Part shown: positions 44,827 to 55,601 of the stretch, piece after piece
Layout: every line of letters starts with the position of its first letter
How positions within the stretch are numbered: position 1 is the first letter of the stretch
NCBI GenBank assembly: GCA_014529385.2
Contig: CM043951.1
Span: 111,621,469-111,685,468, forward strand
Origin: Adiantum capillus-veneris
Taxonomy: Eukaryota; Streptophyta; Polypodiopsida; Polypodiales; Pteridaceae
Direction: 5' to 3'
Length of the DNA: 64,000 nt
Notes under the pieces: model-generated
Databases searched by the model: none
What the model was told of the DNA's origin: nothing
What the model saw: the letters and a program-made list of their open reading frames with translations, nothing else
Made by a program: the position numbers and the translations under genes

Positions 44827-45288
44827 CTGCATTTTTGGACAATTATATCGTTTTCGCAACAAGAAGGCAACAGTCAACTTTTCAACCCTAAATCTTGCCT
44901 TCCATACCAGCTCACCTTGCCAATCCTCTTCCTCTTGACATCATCAGATTTCAGCCATACTTCCACAATTTTTCTCTTTGTTTTCAGCCCAATAGTGGCT
45001 CTGACATTGATTTCCCACCCTCCCTACACCCTCTACACCTTTCTGGACACTGTCGGTGATAAATCAATTTTGCTGTGTCATGTCATATGTATAAAAATAT
45101 GTAAATACACATTGTGCCACATGTATGATGCAGCATGTACACATTGTGAATAGTCAGTTTCGCGTGCCAGTAGTTGGGCACACGTACATGCCTGGATAGG
45201 GTATCGAGGCCTTGGATATGGTTCCAGGTGGCTTCTTCTAGTTCTAGGGAATGTGTTTAAGATTTCTAGAATTTAGATAATGCAAGTG

Positions 45289-46569
45289 GGAGGTGTAAGA
45301 ACCCTCGCCTCACTCGCGAAGTTTGGCACATGCGGTAACTGTCTATTGGCGGTGCGTGATCTGCGGTGATGCGTGCACCGCCCTATAAGTGGCCAAAGAT
45401 GGAATGTGGTGGTGTAGAAAAATGACTTTGGGTATCAAGGATAAATATTAAAAAATTTGGTGAATTTTGGAGTGTGTTTGGGATTTTTTTCATGAAAAAT
45501 GCCCGTCGGGGGCAAAATTGCCCAAAACTAAGCCAAAAAGGGTTAAAAATTGTCAAAAAAGGTGTGAAAAGGCTTCAAATTTCCACATCATTCATGTTGG
45601 CCTGAGTGTTCAAGAAAAACAGAGAAATTTTGAAGCCAATACTCATAACTTTGACCCCTCTATGTGTGCAAGGACGCAAGGTTCCTACATGTGCTCTACT
45701 GCAGTCCCCTCACGTTTGCGTTGTTGGGCATGATGTAAATTTGTACATACGAACATGATGCCCGATGTCCAAAGGGTGTGTGGATTTTGTGGGTTTTTTA
45801 GCTTGCTTTAGAAAACACATGTACATGCACTGCAAGTCGCTAGTTAGTGACGATTGTCGGGCTACTGTAAGTGCCCGTGAGTGAGTTTCTTGAAGGGAGA
45901 CTTGTATATAACTTAACTCATGTACAAACTTAAAAAAATTTCAGCCAAAGATATAAAAAATTCATGTTTGAGCTCATTGTGCCTCCTTGATGGTTTCTGC
46001 TGCAGTTTTTGCTCCCGCCTTGCCTACTCTATTGGTAGTCGTGTCGGAACAGCTCCCTGTTCGCATCAATTTTGCATGTAGCGGCGTCTAGATTCAAATT
46101 TGTTCATCTTCAAATTTCTCGCCAGTCATTTTTCAAGAATTTTCTCAAGCTTTAAAGTGCCCCAATTGGAGTTGTGCTCTTCAGGTTACGACTAGTTCTC
46201 TGCAGGGTTATGGCTATGGCAGCCTAGTGGCAAATTGTGTGTAGGCAGATTGGGACGGTATGTATCTAGGAAAGTGGAATTTATGTTGAATTTTTGGGTT
46301 TGTGGTGTTCAATGGTGAAAGGGGAGGCCCTTGTCTTCATATTCATTTGTCGGCGTGTGCTGTAAATCCATGCTTTGGCAAGGTTTTGTTCCTATGTGAC
46401 ATAGTCTCTTGGGTGGGCGATGGCTAGTAAATTCCCAAGGGGACTACTCTTTCTGGACTTGTGGCGTTTCAAATGGAAATTTTCAAAGCATTTTATGTCA
46501 TGTAGTTCTCTTTCAACGCTCTTGGGTGACATCGCTATAGAGGTGTTTCAGTTTGCTTGTTTCCTAACA
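45289..46569 (+). repeat. Possible 5' LTR of element F
   Basis: It would start TGTAAGAACC after a purine run (GTGGGAGG) and end CTAACA just before the primer-binding site. Only one copy is in the window, so the start is uncertain. Confidence 0.35.
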
Positions 46570-46575
46570 GTGTTT

Positions 46576-46594
46576 TGGTACCCGCCACCGAGGA
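46576..46594 (+). other. Primer-binding site of element F
   Basis: TGGTACCCGCCACCGAGGA, related to the sites of B and C (TGGxxCCC...GGAGGA) and 6 nt after a CA terminus. Confidence 0.5.
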
Positions 46595-46634
46595 ATCGCT
46601 TCGAGTTACCTTCATTTTACGGGTTTTAGAAGAC

Positions 46635-46697
46635 ATGGCGTTTAATTTTCCGGAGTTTAGTGGGATACATTATAGGCAAGAGGTGTTGTTTAGGTAA
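46635..46697 (+). pseudogene. Element F gag start, truncated
   Basis: ATG 46635 gives M-A-F-N-F-P-E-F-S-G, matching the gag start of B (M-A-F-S-Y-P-E-F-H-G) and C (M-A-F-P-N-F-Y-G). After ten residues homology ends and a TAA closes the frame at 46695-46697. It is therefore a truncated relic. From here to 48209 I see nothing else except a short inverted repeat (47168-47241). Confidence 0.5.
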
Positions 46698-47167
46698 GTG
46701 ATAGATTGAAGGGTAGTTGAGCTAAGTTAGAGGCCCGTTGATTGGGGCTAGTGGGTGAGAGGATTCAGGACTTATGGAGGTTCACCGTTATATAAAATTA
46801 GTAAAAGGTATTTCACATCCCCCGATAGCCTGGCACTCGGGATGCATGATGGAAATGCGAGCACCATATGGTGCATGGTAAACATTTGGAGCTAGCGGGG
46901 TTAGCACGTTAGCGGGAGGTTAGTTGAGGGAAACATCAAGACGATGCAACCACCATCGACGTGAATTACTAGCATCGAGAGTGGCCCATGATACAAGGAT
47001 TTCATTAACATGATCACGATCATGTGATTATGTCAATAACTCCAGTATTTACACAACAAAATCATGTGATCACGTCAATGCTAACGGGACTTTGATTATG
47101 ACCTGCAAAAACCTATAGAGCCGATTAGCCCTCCGAGTTTTTCATTTTTCCTTGCAAAACCTGCCAG

Positions 47168-47241
47168 GCTTTTTCATTTTCCCGACGGTCCCGACAGGTA
47201 TATGTTAATGCCCGGTGGGCCCGCTGAGAAAATGAAAAAGC
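47168..47241. repeat. Short inverted repeat
   Basis: GCTTTTTCATTTTC at 47168-47181 and its reverse complement at 47228-47241, with partly complementary GC-rich flanks. Confidence 0.7.
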
Positions 47242-48209
47242 CCGACAGGAGTAACTATATATAGTAAACAGTGTGCTAACCATGGTCCTTTAGCTAGGAA
47301 AATCCTTGGGGAGTGTATCCGAGTGCTGTGTATAGTCATTTCTTGTGAAATGACCTAAGGTTACAAAGTCATAGGTCTTTTTTTGCGCCGAACGTGATTC
47401 TTAATTCGGTAACCACTTTTAAAAATTTTTAATTCGTTTACCCACATAAAGGTACGAAACCAAAACAATTGAAAACTTGGAGAGTCATGCTCATTGTAAT
47501 GGTCCAAATGAGGGTTGTAATTGGTTTTAGAAGACGAGTATATGTAAATGAAAGGTTGATAGTTAAGGGTCGGATGTCCTCTACTAGTGTACTAGGCATA
47601 TAAAGATCCTTGAAGTCTTGCATTTTTCACCATCATAGATTCGAGTTGATTTACACTGTTACTCCACAATATAAGAGCTATGATCCTTAATTGGGTTAAA
47701 ATAGATTTTATATATTGAATTGGTTGCATGGGGCTAGAATCCTTCACTGGGTACAAGTAGTCCTCAATTGAGTGATTATATTGAAGATTTATTTGCGTTA
47801 GCTAATGCATTGGTTTATATAGAGAGTGCATTATGTATTACGATAGATTATTAGTGCATGACATGATCAATCATATATTTTATTGCTTTCGTCTGTTTTT
47901 TGTAGCAATTGAAATTAGATGTGTCTTCTTATTTGCAAATCAAAGTGGACATATAAAAAATCATTGTAATAATAACTGCATTGACAAATTCATAGCGTTG
48001 TTGCCGTTATTATGCCGTGCATAGACTTATTGCAATGTGTATGTTTGCTGACAATATAGGTGATCGATATGTGGATTGACTACCGTGCATTGAAAATCTC
48101 ATATTGTGCATCATGGTTACTTTCATATTGAATGTTGTTTTAATTTTAATATATATTGTAAATAAGAAAAATGTTTCAAAAACTGAACATCTGGTTCTTT
48201 TTTCTTCAG

Positions 48210-49207
48210 TTTTAATTTAAATGTGGGCACAAGTGGTACGAAGAAGCCAAGGAAAAAAAAAGCTCCTGGCAAAGAGTGGGATTATGCTCACAACATATGC
48301 GGCCGATATATGGAGTGGCAATGTAAATTTTGTCACACAACAAAATCAGGCGGTGCACCCCATATTAGGGATCATTTTTTGGGTAGCGTTAAAAAGAGTT
48401 ATAAGAAATGTGAACATCTTCAAGGATCAGTAGTTACAAATTTAAAGCGTTTGAGAGAAGAGCTCACCGAAAAGGGTGGCATGAAACAACAGATATATAG
48501 CTCTATGGCTTCGAGCCAAGAGTTCTCATAGCCAAATATTAACTCCGCAGATCCTGTGGTGACGCCAATAAACCTTGGAGAACAACCTGCTCAGGGAGAG
48601 AAAATTCCAGGTAGTGTTCCTTTTAAGCGTCACAATGAAGGTGAACTTGGTCAAATGCATCAAAAATCATTGCATCAAAGCTTTCGAGCGCAGTCTCTAG
48701 AAGAAGCACAAATTGCACTCGCCAAAGTAATATTCTTTATTAGAAGTGCTTTGGTCATGGTAGAGAGCAATCATTGGAAGACAACTTGGAAGAAAATCGG
48801 TGATCTTGGCCCACGATTTTCAGCTCCTTATCACACAATACAAAATGTTTTCTTGGACAAATGTTACGCCAAAGTCAAAGAGCGTGCTGGCAAAATAATA
48901 CTTGTTGTGAATATTTCGCTTTCACGATGTGCGATTGTGAGTGATGGCTAGTCAAATGTTCAAAGAAGACCGTTGATCAATGTAATGATGGTTTGTCCAA
49001 GGGGAGAAATGTTTATAAAGGTGACTGACAGTTCTGGTGCAATTAAAAGTGGCAACTACATTTTTTAGGTCTTGATTAATGTAATTAAAGAAATTGGTGC
49101 TAAACATGTCGTTCAAGTAGTCATGGACAACGCAAAGAATTGTAAAAGAGTCAGTAAATTAACAAAGAAGTTCTTTTCACACATTTTTTCCAATGATTCT
49201 AATACGC
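48210..49207 (+). pseudogene. hAT transposase N-terminal half (BED finger and DUF659)
   Basis: A TTTTTTCTTCAG acceptor-like site precedes the exon at 48210. A Lys-rich start leads into a BED-type finger (W-Q-C-K-F-C-H, then H-I-R-D-H-F-L). From about 48780 the sequence matches the DUF659 region of hAT-like plant transposases: C-A-I-V-S-D-G, R-R-P-L-I-N-V, V-T-D-S-S-G-A and V-V-M-D-N-A-K-N. Stops lie at 48529-48531, 48949-48951 (TAG for the Trp of S-D-G-W) and about 49066 (TAG). The coding region ends abruptly at 49207, where the LTR of E begins. It was therefore interrupted by E after or during its decay. Confidence 0.82.
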
Positions 49208-50215
49208 TGTCAAGAAGTGCGCAGTGCGACTAGGAAAGCGTCGAGCCTCTGATTGTGAGGATTCGTAGCAAAGTCAAGCAAGGCATAGAGGATTTGAAGC
49301 CAAAATACACTAAAAAAGAACAAAACTCCAGCCATGAAAGCTCCACTTTGAAAACGAACCAATACTAACTCAAAACTCTTGTGTGTGTGAAGATAAGGTG
49401 TAGCCTCGCTCCCAGTTGCACAGATGCAGTGCTCATTCGACCTGTTAAAAACCCTAAAATGACGCTTCGATTCCTCGTATTTCAAATCCCCTCCTCAAAT
49501 TGGAGATTCAGTATTTCATTGGAGAAGCCCAAGTAGTTATTTGAGGAGGGGAAACCCTAATTGGGGCCTCACAGCCTCAACCATGTAGTGGAAGCAGCAT
49601 GGGACTGCACTAGCACGCTGTAAAGGCATGGCTGTATCTTCTTACTCATATGCCCAAATGAGCTCCTTCTTGGCCCTAAAATTTTTCACACAGATTTATC
49701 AACGAAGGCATCCTCGTTGATGTGGCATTTTGAGCTACGTTTAGGCTATTTTTGACCATTTTAAGGCCATTTTTTATAATTTTTTGCCCAAAAATACCTT
49801 TTTTGTCCATAAAAAGCCCAAACGAGCTCGGAAAAATCCCTAAATTTGTGTAAAAATCCCATTGGGCTAAAATTTCATGTTGAACCTCATTTTTTCACTT
49901 GGTAAGCACTTTGGACACATCTTTTATGTCCGCGTACGAAACCTACTATTTTCTAGCCGATATTGCCCGCATTGAACTTTCTAGGCAAACAAGCGTGCCA
50001 CTTCGAAACACTCGACATTTTTACATTCCTAAAGAAAATTAGGCATGATTTAATGTGTTAAAACATTTTGCGATGCCACGTCCTTGGCCTCGCTTGCCCG
50101 ACAAAGTATGTATATGCCTGCAACTATGGCAACCGTTTTCCCATATATCACACTATGTATTGAGAGTGAGGTAGATATTTTTATTTCACATTATGGACGT
50201 TCCATGGCATGACAT
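49208..50215 (-). repeat. Element E 3' LTR
   Basis: Plus-strand limits are TGTCAAGAAG and GGCATGACA. On the minus strand it begins TGTCATGCC right after a polypurine tract. The terminal TGTCA/TGACA inverted repeat supports both ends. The TACGC before it would be the target duplication, but the other copy was not found. Confidence 0.65.
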
Positions 50216-50228
50216 CCACCCCCTCTAA
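50216..50228 (-). other. Element E polypurine tract
   Basis: On the minus strand TAGAGGGGGTGGA, immediately before the LTR start TGTCATG. Confidence 0.75.
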
Positions 50229-50272
50229 ACCTGCATATCCCGTGGCATGTGTGACACATATCTTTTGCAGGT

Positions 50273-50852
50273 TCAGTCTTCATTTAAATCAACATACATA
50301 TCAATTTCGTCATCACTTGCAACAAAATCTAACGCATCATCTTCTATTTCTTCATCCACATCCATCACATTTTCATCATAGCCTTCATTCTGACTTTCCT
50401 TTGAATCAAAGGGATCTGTATCACCTCTTCTTTTGAATAACTTGATTATTTTCTCTACAATGGGAATCTTCATTTTTGTCCCATCTAGTTCATGCAAGGT
50501 GTAAGTCACATTTGCATATACATGTTGAACCACATAAGGACCAAACCATCTCTTTGAAATCTTTCTTATTGTTGAATGTTGGTTGTCAAGACTACTGTCA
50601 TACACCAACACCCAATCACCTTCCTCAATAGCTTTAGGTCTGAGCCTATGCCTCTTATCAAATCTCTCTTTATTCTTTAACCTTGCATTTTCCAATCATG
50701 CTACTGCATTCTCAATATCTTGAGGCCTTCATTCTAACTGTTGTATGCGCAAAGCAAGAAGGTATTCCCTACTCATTCCATCTTCCCAAGGTAGTACATT
50801 CCATGTGGGAATTACATCCTCAATTGGCATTATAGGTTTTTGACCATACATC
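50273..50852 (-). pseudogene. Element E integrase, C-terminal part
   Basis: Continuing the frame interrupted at 57663, the minus strand reads E-L-M-Y-G-Q-K-P-I-M-P-I across the D insertion site, the standard Gypsy integrase motif. After stops near 50725-50745 and 50696, the rest runs R-F-D-K-R-H, then G-D-W-V-L-V-Y-D, W-F-G-P-Y-V-V and Y-T-L-H-E-L-D-G, the integrase C-terminal G-P-x-x-V domain. A long acidic tail follows, ending in N-E-D at 50273. No chromodomain is seen. Confidence 0.85.
50848..50852. other. Target-site duplication of D, left (ACATC)
   Basis: ACATC precedes the TG of the first LTR and is repeated at 57663-57667 directly after the last LTR. Confidence 0.9.
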
Positions 50853-50911
50853 TGTCATGGAGGCTTGAGAGTCGGTCTTCTTGAGTTTCCTATAAAAAAT
50901 CACTAACGAGA

Positions 50912-50939
50912 TTCTGGAAAGTCCTGGAAGATCTTGGAA
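50912..50939 (+). promoter_or_regulatory. Imperfect heat-shock-element array near D LTR 1 start
   Basis: Six 5-bp-spaced units alternate TTC-like and GAA (TTC, GAA, TCC, GAA, TCT, GAA). All GAA units are exact and two TTC units have one mismatch. Confidence 0.5.
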
Positions 50940-51109
50940 GAAAGTTTTGGAAGACTCTAGAAGACGGATCATTGCTTATGACATCACCTACACCATTGTT
51001 GATGTCATCTCTTGTGTCATTATCTACATCATCAGCTATGTCATCACGTGCATCATCGCTTGTGCCATCACATGCATCATCGCCTGTGTCATCGCCTACA
51101 TCATCACTA

Positions 51110-51122
51110 GAAGGTTCTAGAA
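51110..51122 (+). promoter_or_regulatory. Perfect three-unit heat-shock element, D LTR 1
   Basis: GAAggTTCtaGAA, an exact nGAAnnTTCnnGAAn match. A second exact one is at 51219-51231. Confidence 0.65.
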
Positions 51123-51247
51123 GAACTAGAAGGATCAAAAAGTTTCTAGAAGCTTGGAGAAGATTTCAAAAGAATCTAGAAGTTTTTGGAAAGCTCTAGA
51201 AAGTTGAAGAAGGATCCAGAAGGTTCTAGAAGAACTAGAAGGATCAA

Positions 51248-51265
51248 GAAGGTTCTAGAAGATTC
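51248..51265 (+). promoter_or_regulatory. Perfect four-unit heat-shock element, D LTR 1
   Basis: GAAggTTCtaGAAgaTTC. It lies about 50 bp upstream of the eroded TATA. Confidence 0.7.
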
Positions 51266-51590
51266 TAACTCCTCAAGAAGAACCTAGAAATTCATAACCT
51301 CCTCACGCACTAGTATCATAGGGGTCTTGGGCCACAAGCTCCTGAGTCTTGCCAACACCAATTCCGAGGCTCCTATGAGGAAATCCCTCTTCTAGTTCTT
51401 ATGTTCATGTCTTGTCCTTGCAATCAAGCCTTATATTGTACTCAAGTCATGTAATCCAAGTCTTGTATCTAGCTCTCTTAATAAAGTATTCACTCTTATA
51501 ATCAATATTAAGCTTATCATCAAGTCAAAGTTCTTGTACATTGTGAACGCCTCCTCTTGCTCTCTTCTAGCTCTATACGCATTCATAACA

Positions 51591-52882
51591 GTTTGGCAAG
51601 ACCGCCATCATGGCTTACCTAGTCATGAAACAATGTGTTTTGGAAATCATTTCAACCACCTTGCAAAAGGTGCAACAACAAATGCAGGAGCTACATGCAA
51701 AACAAAAAGAAGATAAATCACACTTGCCAAGTCTAGTGATGCAAGAGCTTCAAACCCCATGCCATTCCAGTGCAAGAACTCCATAAATCCATATATGCCA
51801 AAACCCACCCATGCTTTTGGCTAGTCCAAGGGGTCAAGTAGAGAAACCACTCTTTCCAAGTCCAGTAGTACAAGAGTCTCAATCACCAATCCAAGAAGCC
51901 AATACGTTAAAAAATCTTCCAGTGGTTTTGGCTAGTTCACCACAACAAACGAAGGAGCCTGAGGACAACTTACCTGAAAAGTATGATGGTATAGGATCGA
52001 ATTTTAGAGGCTTCTTTCAACAAGCGGATCTGTTTATATGCTTGAAACCAAAGCTTTATTCGGGTGATGCTTCTCAGATTAATCTCACTAGCGCACTTCT
52101 CTCAACACGCTTTGAAGAAGTAGTTGTTGAAACAAAGCTTAGCAAGCTACATCAAGGCTATCACCCTTCTTCATTCATTGGGAAAGGAATGGGGAAGCTT
52201 TTCTTTGAGGATATTTACCACTATCATGGACTTCCAGGTGACATTGTTTCAAATCAAGGACTAGAGTTTCTATCAAGATTTTGGAAAGACTTATTCAAGA
52301 TTCAAGTTGTAAATATTAAGCCCTCTTTATCCAATCATCCACAAAGTGATGGACAAACAAAGGGGGTGAATCAAGCCATAGAGCAATATCATCGATGTAC
52401 ATTCAACTATCATCATCACCTAATGATGGATGTCCACATGAATCATCGAGCGAAGAATCAAACTGCAGCAGATTAAGCCGCACATCTAGAAAGCATTCAC
52501 AAAGAATTGACAGTAAATATCAGAAGAGCTCAACACAGTATAAAGCTAGTGTGGCCAGACATCAAATTCAACATCCATTATATGAGATTAAGGATCGAGT
52601 GCGGCTTCTTCACCGTGATCTTCATTCATCTCACCCTTTGCAAAAGCTAGATTATCAAAGACTTGGACCATTCAAGATAGTTGCCTAATTGAATCCAGTT
52701 ACATATCCTCTCCAATTTCCACAGTCTATGTGGATTTATGCAATCTTCCATGTTTTAGTACGCGAGTCTTGCCATTGGTCCAAACTTCATGAGTACCATT
52801 AACAACCATCTATCACTCTTCACTCCCATGCAAAGAAGGAAAGCGCGCTCCTCATGGTACTCATCGCTAGAGGAGGGGATAA
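51591..52882 (+). pseudogene. Element D internal region 1: gag-like start fused to integrase
   Basis: The frame starts at ATG 51610, 20 nt after the LTR, with a Gln-rich coiled-coil-like N-terminus (V-Q-Q-Q-M-Q-E-L-H-A). A TAA lies near 51784. It then reads on through K-Y-D-G-I-G-S-N-F-R-G-F (a Gypsy gag motif) and passes at about 52090 into integrase: D-I-Y-H-Y-H-G-L-P, F-W-K-D-L-F and H-P-Q-S-D-G-Q-T-K-G-V-N-Q. The catalytic Asp of S-D-x-G is changed (S-N-Q-G) and the Glu of T-E is Lys. Integrase C-terminal motifs (L-D-Y-Q-R-L-G-P-F-K-I-V) follow to about 52690, then L-N-P-V-T-Y-P-L. The tail ends at a polypurine tract (GAGGAGGGGATAA). Confidence 0.8.
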
Positions 52883-53285
52883 TGTCATGGAGGCTTGAGA
52901 GTCGGTCCTCTTGAGTTTCCTATAAAAAATAACTAAGGAGATTGTGGAAAGTCTTGGAAGATCCTAGAAGAAAGTATTGGAAGACTCTAGAAGATGGCAT
53001 CATCCATTATGACATCACCTACAGCATCATTGATGCCATCTCTTGTGTCATCATCTGCATCATCGTCTATGTCATCGCCTACATCATTACCCTCTTCTAG
53101 TTCTTTTGTTCAAGCCATGTCCTTGCAATCAAGCCTGGTCTTGTACTCAAGTAGTCTTGTATCTAGCTCTCTTAAGAAAGTATAAATGTGTTATAATCAA
53201 TAATAAGCTTATTATCAAGTCCAATTTCTTGTACATTGTGAGTGCCTCCTCTTGCTCTCTTCTAGCTCTATATGCATTCATAACA
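52883..53285 (+). repeat. Element D LTR 2 (internally deleted)
   Basis: 403 bp. About 330-360 bp of the middle, including all GAA/TTC arrays and the TATA region, is missing compared with LTRs 1, 3 and 4. The gap falls near 53093. Confidence 0.88.
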
Positions 53286-54882
53286 GTTTGGCAAGACTGC
53301 CATCATGGCTTACCTAGCCATGCAACAATGTATTTTGGAAAGCATTGCAACCACCTTGCAATAGGTGCAACAACAAATTCAGGAGCTACATGCAAAACAA
53401 AAAGAAGAGGAATCACACTTGCCAAATCTAGTGGTGCAAGAGCTTCAACCCCCAGTGCAAGAACTCCATAAAGCCATATATGCCAAAATCCACCCATGAT
53501 TTTGGCTAGTTCAAGGGTCAAGTAGAGAAACCACACTTTCCAAGTCCAGTAGTGCAAGAGTCTCAATCACCAGTCCAAGAAGCCAATACGTTCAAAAATC
53601 TTCCCGTGGTTTCAGCTAGTTCACCACAACAAAGGAAGGAGCCTGAGAACAACTTATCTGAAAATTATCATGGGATAAGATCAAATTTTAGAGGCTTCAC
53701 CCAACAAGCAGAGCTGTTTATATGCATGAAATCAAAGCTTTATTTTGATAGTGCTTCTCAAATTAATCTCATAGGCGCACTTCTCTCAACATGCTTTGAA
53801 GAAGTAGTTGTTGAAACCAAGCTTAGCAAGCTACATCAAGGCTAGTGCTTCTCAAATTAATCTCATAGGGCACTTCTCTCAACATGCTTTGAAGAAGTAG
53901 TTTTTGAAACCAAGCTTAGCAAGCTACATCAAGGCTATCACCCCTCTTCATTCATTGGGAAAGGAATGGGGAAGCTTTTATTTGAGGAGATTTACCGCTA
54001 TCATGGACTTCTAGGTGAGATTGTTTTAAATCAAGGACTAGAGTTTCTATCAAGCTTTTGGATATTGCTTCTCAAATTAATCTCATTGGCGAACTTCTCT
54101 CAACATGCTTTGAAGAAGTAGTTGTTGAAACCAAGCTTAGCAAGCTACATCAAGGCTATCACCCTTCTTCATTCATTGGGAAAGGAATGGGGAAACTTTT
54201 ATTTGAGGAGATTTACCGCTATCATGGACTTCCAGGTGAGATTGTTTTAAATCAAGAACTAGAGTTTCTATGAAGATTTTGGAAAGACTTGTTCAAGATT
54301 CAAGTTGTAAATATCAACCTCTCTTTATCCAATCATCCACAAAGTGATGGACAAACAAAGGGGGTGAATCAAGCCATAGAGCAGTATTATCGATGTACAA
54401 TCAACTATCATCATCACCTAATGATGGATGTCCACATGAATCATCGAGTGAAGAATCGAACTGCCATAGATTTAGCCACATATCTACAAAGCATTCACAA
54501 AGAATTGACGGTAAATCTCAGAAAAGCTCGACACAAGTATAAAGCTAGTGTGGACAAAAATCAAATGCAACATCCACTATATGAGATTAAGGATCGAGTG
54601 TGGATTCTCCATCATGATCTACATTCATCTCACCCTTTCCAAACGCTAGATTATCAAAGACTTGGACCATTCAAATAGTTGGCCTAGTGAATCCAGTCAC
54701 ATATCCTCTCCAATTTCCACAGAATATGAGGATTTATGCAATCCTCCATGTTTTATTATGTGAGTCTTACCATCGGTCCAAACTTCATGAGTACCATTAA
54801 CAACCATCCATCAATCTTTACTCCCATGCCAAGAAGCAAAACCGCTCCTTGTGGAAGTACTCGTGGCTAGAGGAGGGGATAA
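53286..54882 (+). pseudogene. Element D internal region 2, with a triplicated segment
   Basis: The organisation is as in region 1. The segment from C-T-T-C-T-C-A-A-A to about T-A-T-C-A-A-G near the gag-integrase junction occurs three times (from about 53754, 53852 and 54065), so it is the longest internal region. The later integrase part (54289-54678) has a long open frame with N-H-P-Q-S-D-G-Q-T and L-D-Y-Q-R-L-G-P-F. It lacks RT and is not functional as an integrase. Confidence 0.8.
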
Positions 54883-55601
54883 TGTCATGGAGGCTTGAGA
54901 GTCGGTCCTCTTGACTTTCCTATAAAAAATAGACTTTGGAAAGTCTTGGAAGATCCTAGAAGAAAGCTTTGGAAGACTCTAGAAGATGGCATCATCTCTT
55001 ATGATATCACCTATAGCATCGTTGATGTCATCGCTTGTGTCATCATCTGCATCATCATCTATGTCATTGCCTGCATCATCGCTTGTTCCATCGCATGCGT
55101 CATCGTTGATGTCATCGCCTCTTTCATCGCCTACATCATCACTAGAAGGTTCTAGAAGAACTAGAAGGATCAAGAAGTTTCTAGAAGATTTTGCAAGAAT
55201 CTAGAAGTTTCTAGAAAGCTCTGGAAAGTTGAAGAAGGATCAAGAAGGTTCTAGAAGATTCTAACCTCCTCAACAAGAACCTAGAAATGCATAACCTCCT
55301 CAAATAATCTCGTCACGCACTAGTATAGATAGGGATCTTGGGCCACAAGACCCTGAGTCTTGCCAACACCGGTTGTGAGGGTCCTATGAGTAAATACCTC
55401 TTCTAGATCTTATGTTCAAGTCTTGTCCTTGCAATCAAGCCTTGTATTCTACTCAAGTCATGTAAGCCAAGTCTTGTATGTAGCTCTCTTAATAAAGTAT
55501 TCACTCTTATAATCTTTACTAACCTTATCCTCAAGTCCAAGTTCTTGTACATTGTGAGTGCCTCCTCTTGCTCTCTTCTAGGTCTATACACATTCATAAC
55601 A
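54883..55601 (+). repeat. Element D LTR 3
   Basis: 719 bp with a perfect three-unit heat-shock element at 55145-55157, a perfect four-unit one at 55244-55261, and a near-TATA (TATAGATA near 55325). Confidence 0.9.
55244..55261 (+). promoter_or_regulatory. Perfect four-unit heat-shock element, D LTR 3
   Basis: The same 18-mer as at 51248-51265, GAAggTTCtaGAAgaTTC. Confidence 0.7.

Larger units (their letters stand above)
50853..51590 (+). repeat. Element D LTR 1
   Basis: 738 bp. It contains a TATAAAAA near 50891, GAA/TTC arrays, imperfect ATC-type trinucleotide repeats (50975-51110) and a decayed downstream TATA (TATCATAG near 51312). Confidence 0.9.

Noticed and set aside
50890..51138. Asp-rich minus-strand ORF in the D LTR (and its counterpart at 54979-55173)
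   Set aside because: It is the complement of the ATC-type trinucleotide repeat in U3. Its frame is not kept in LTR 2.
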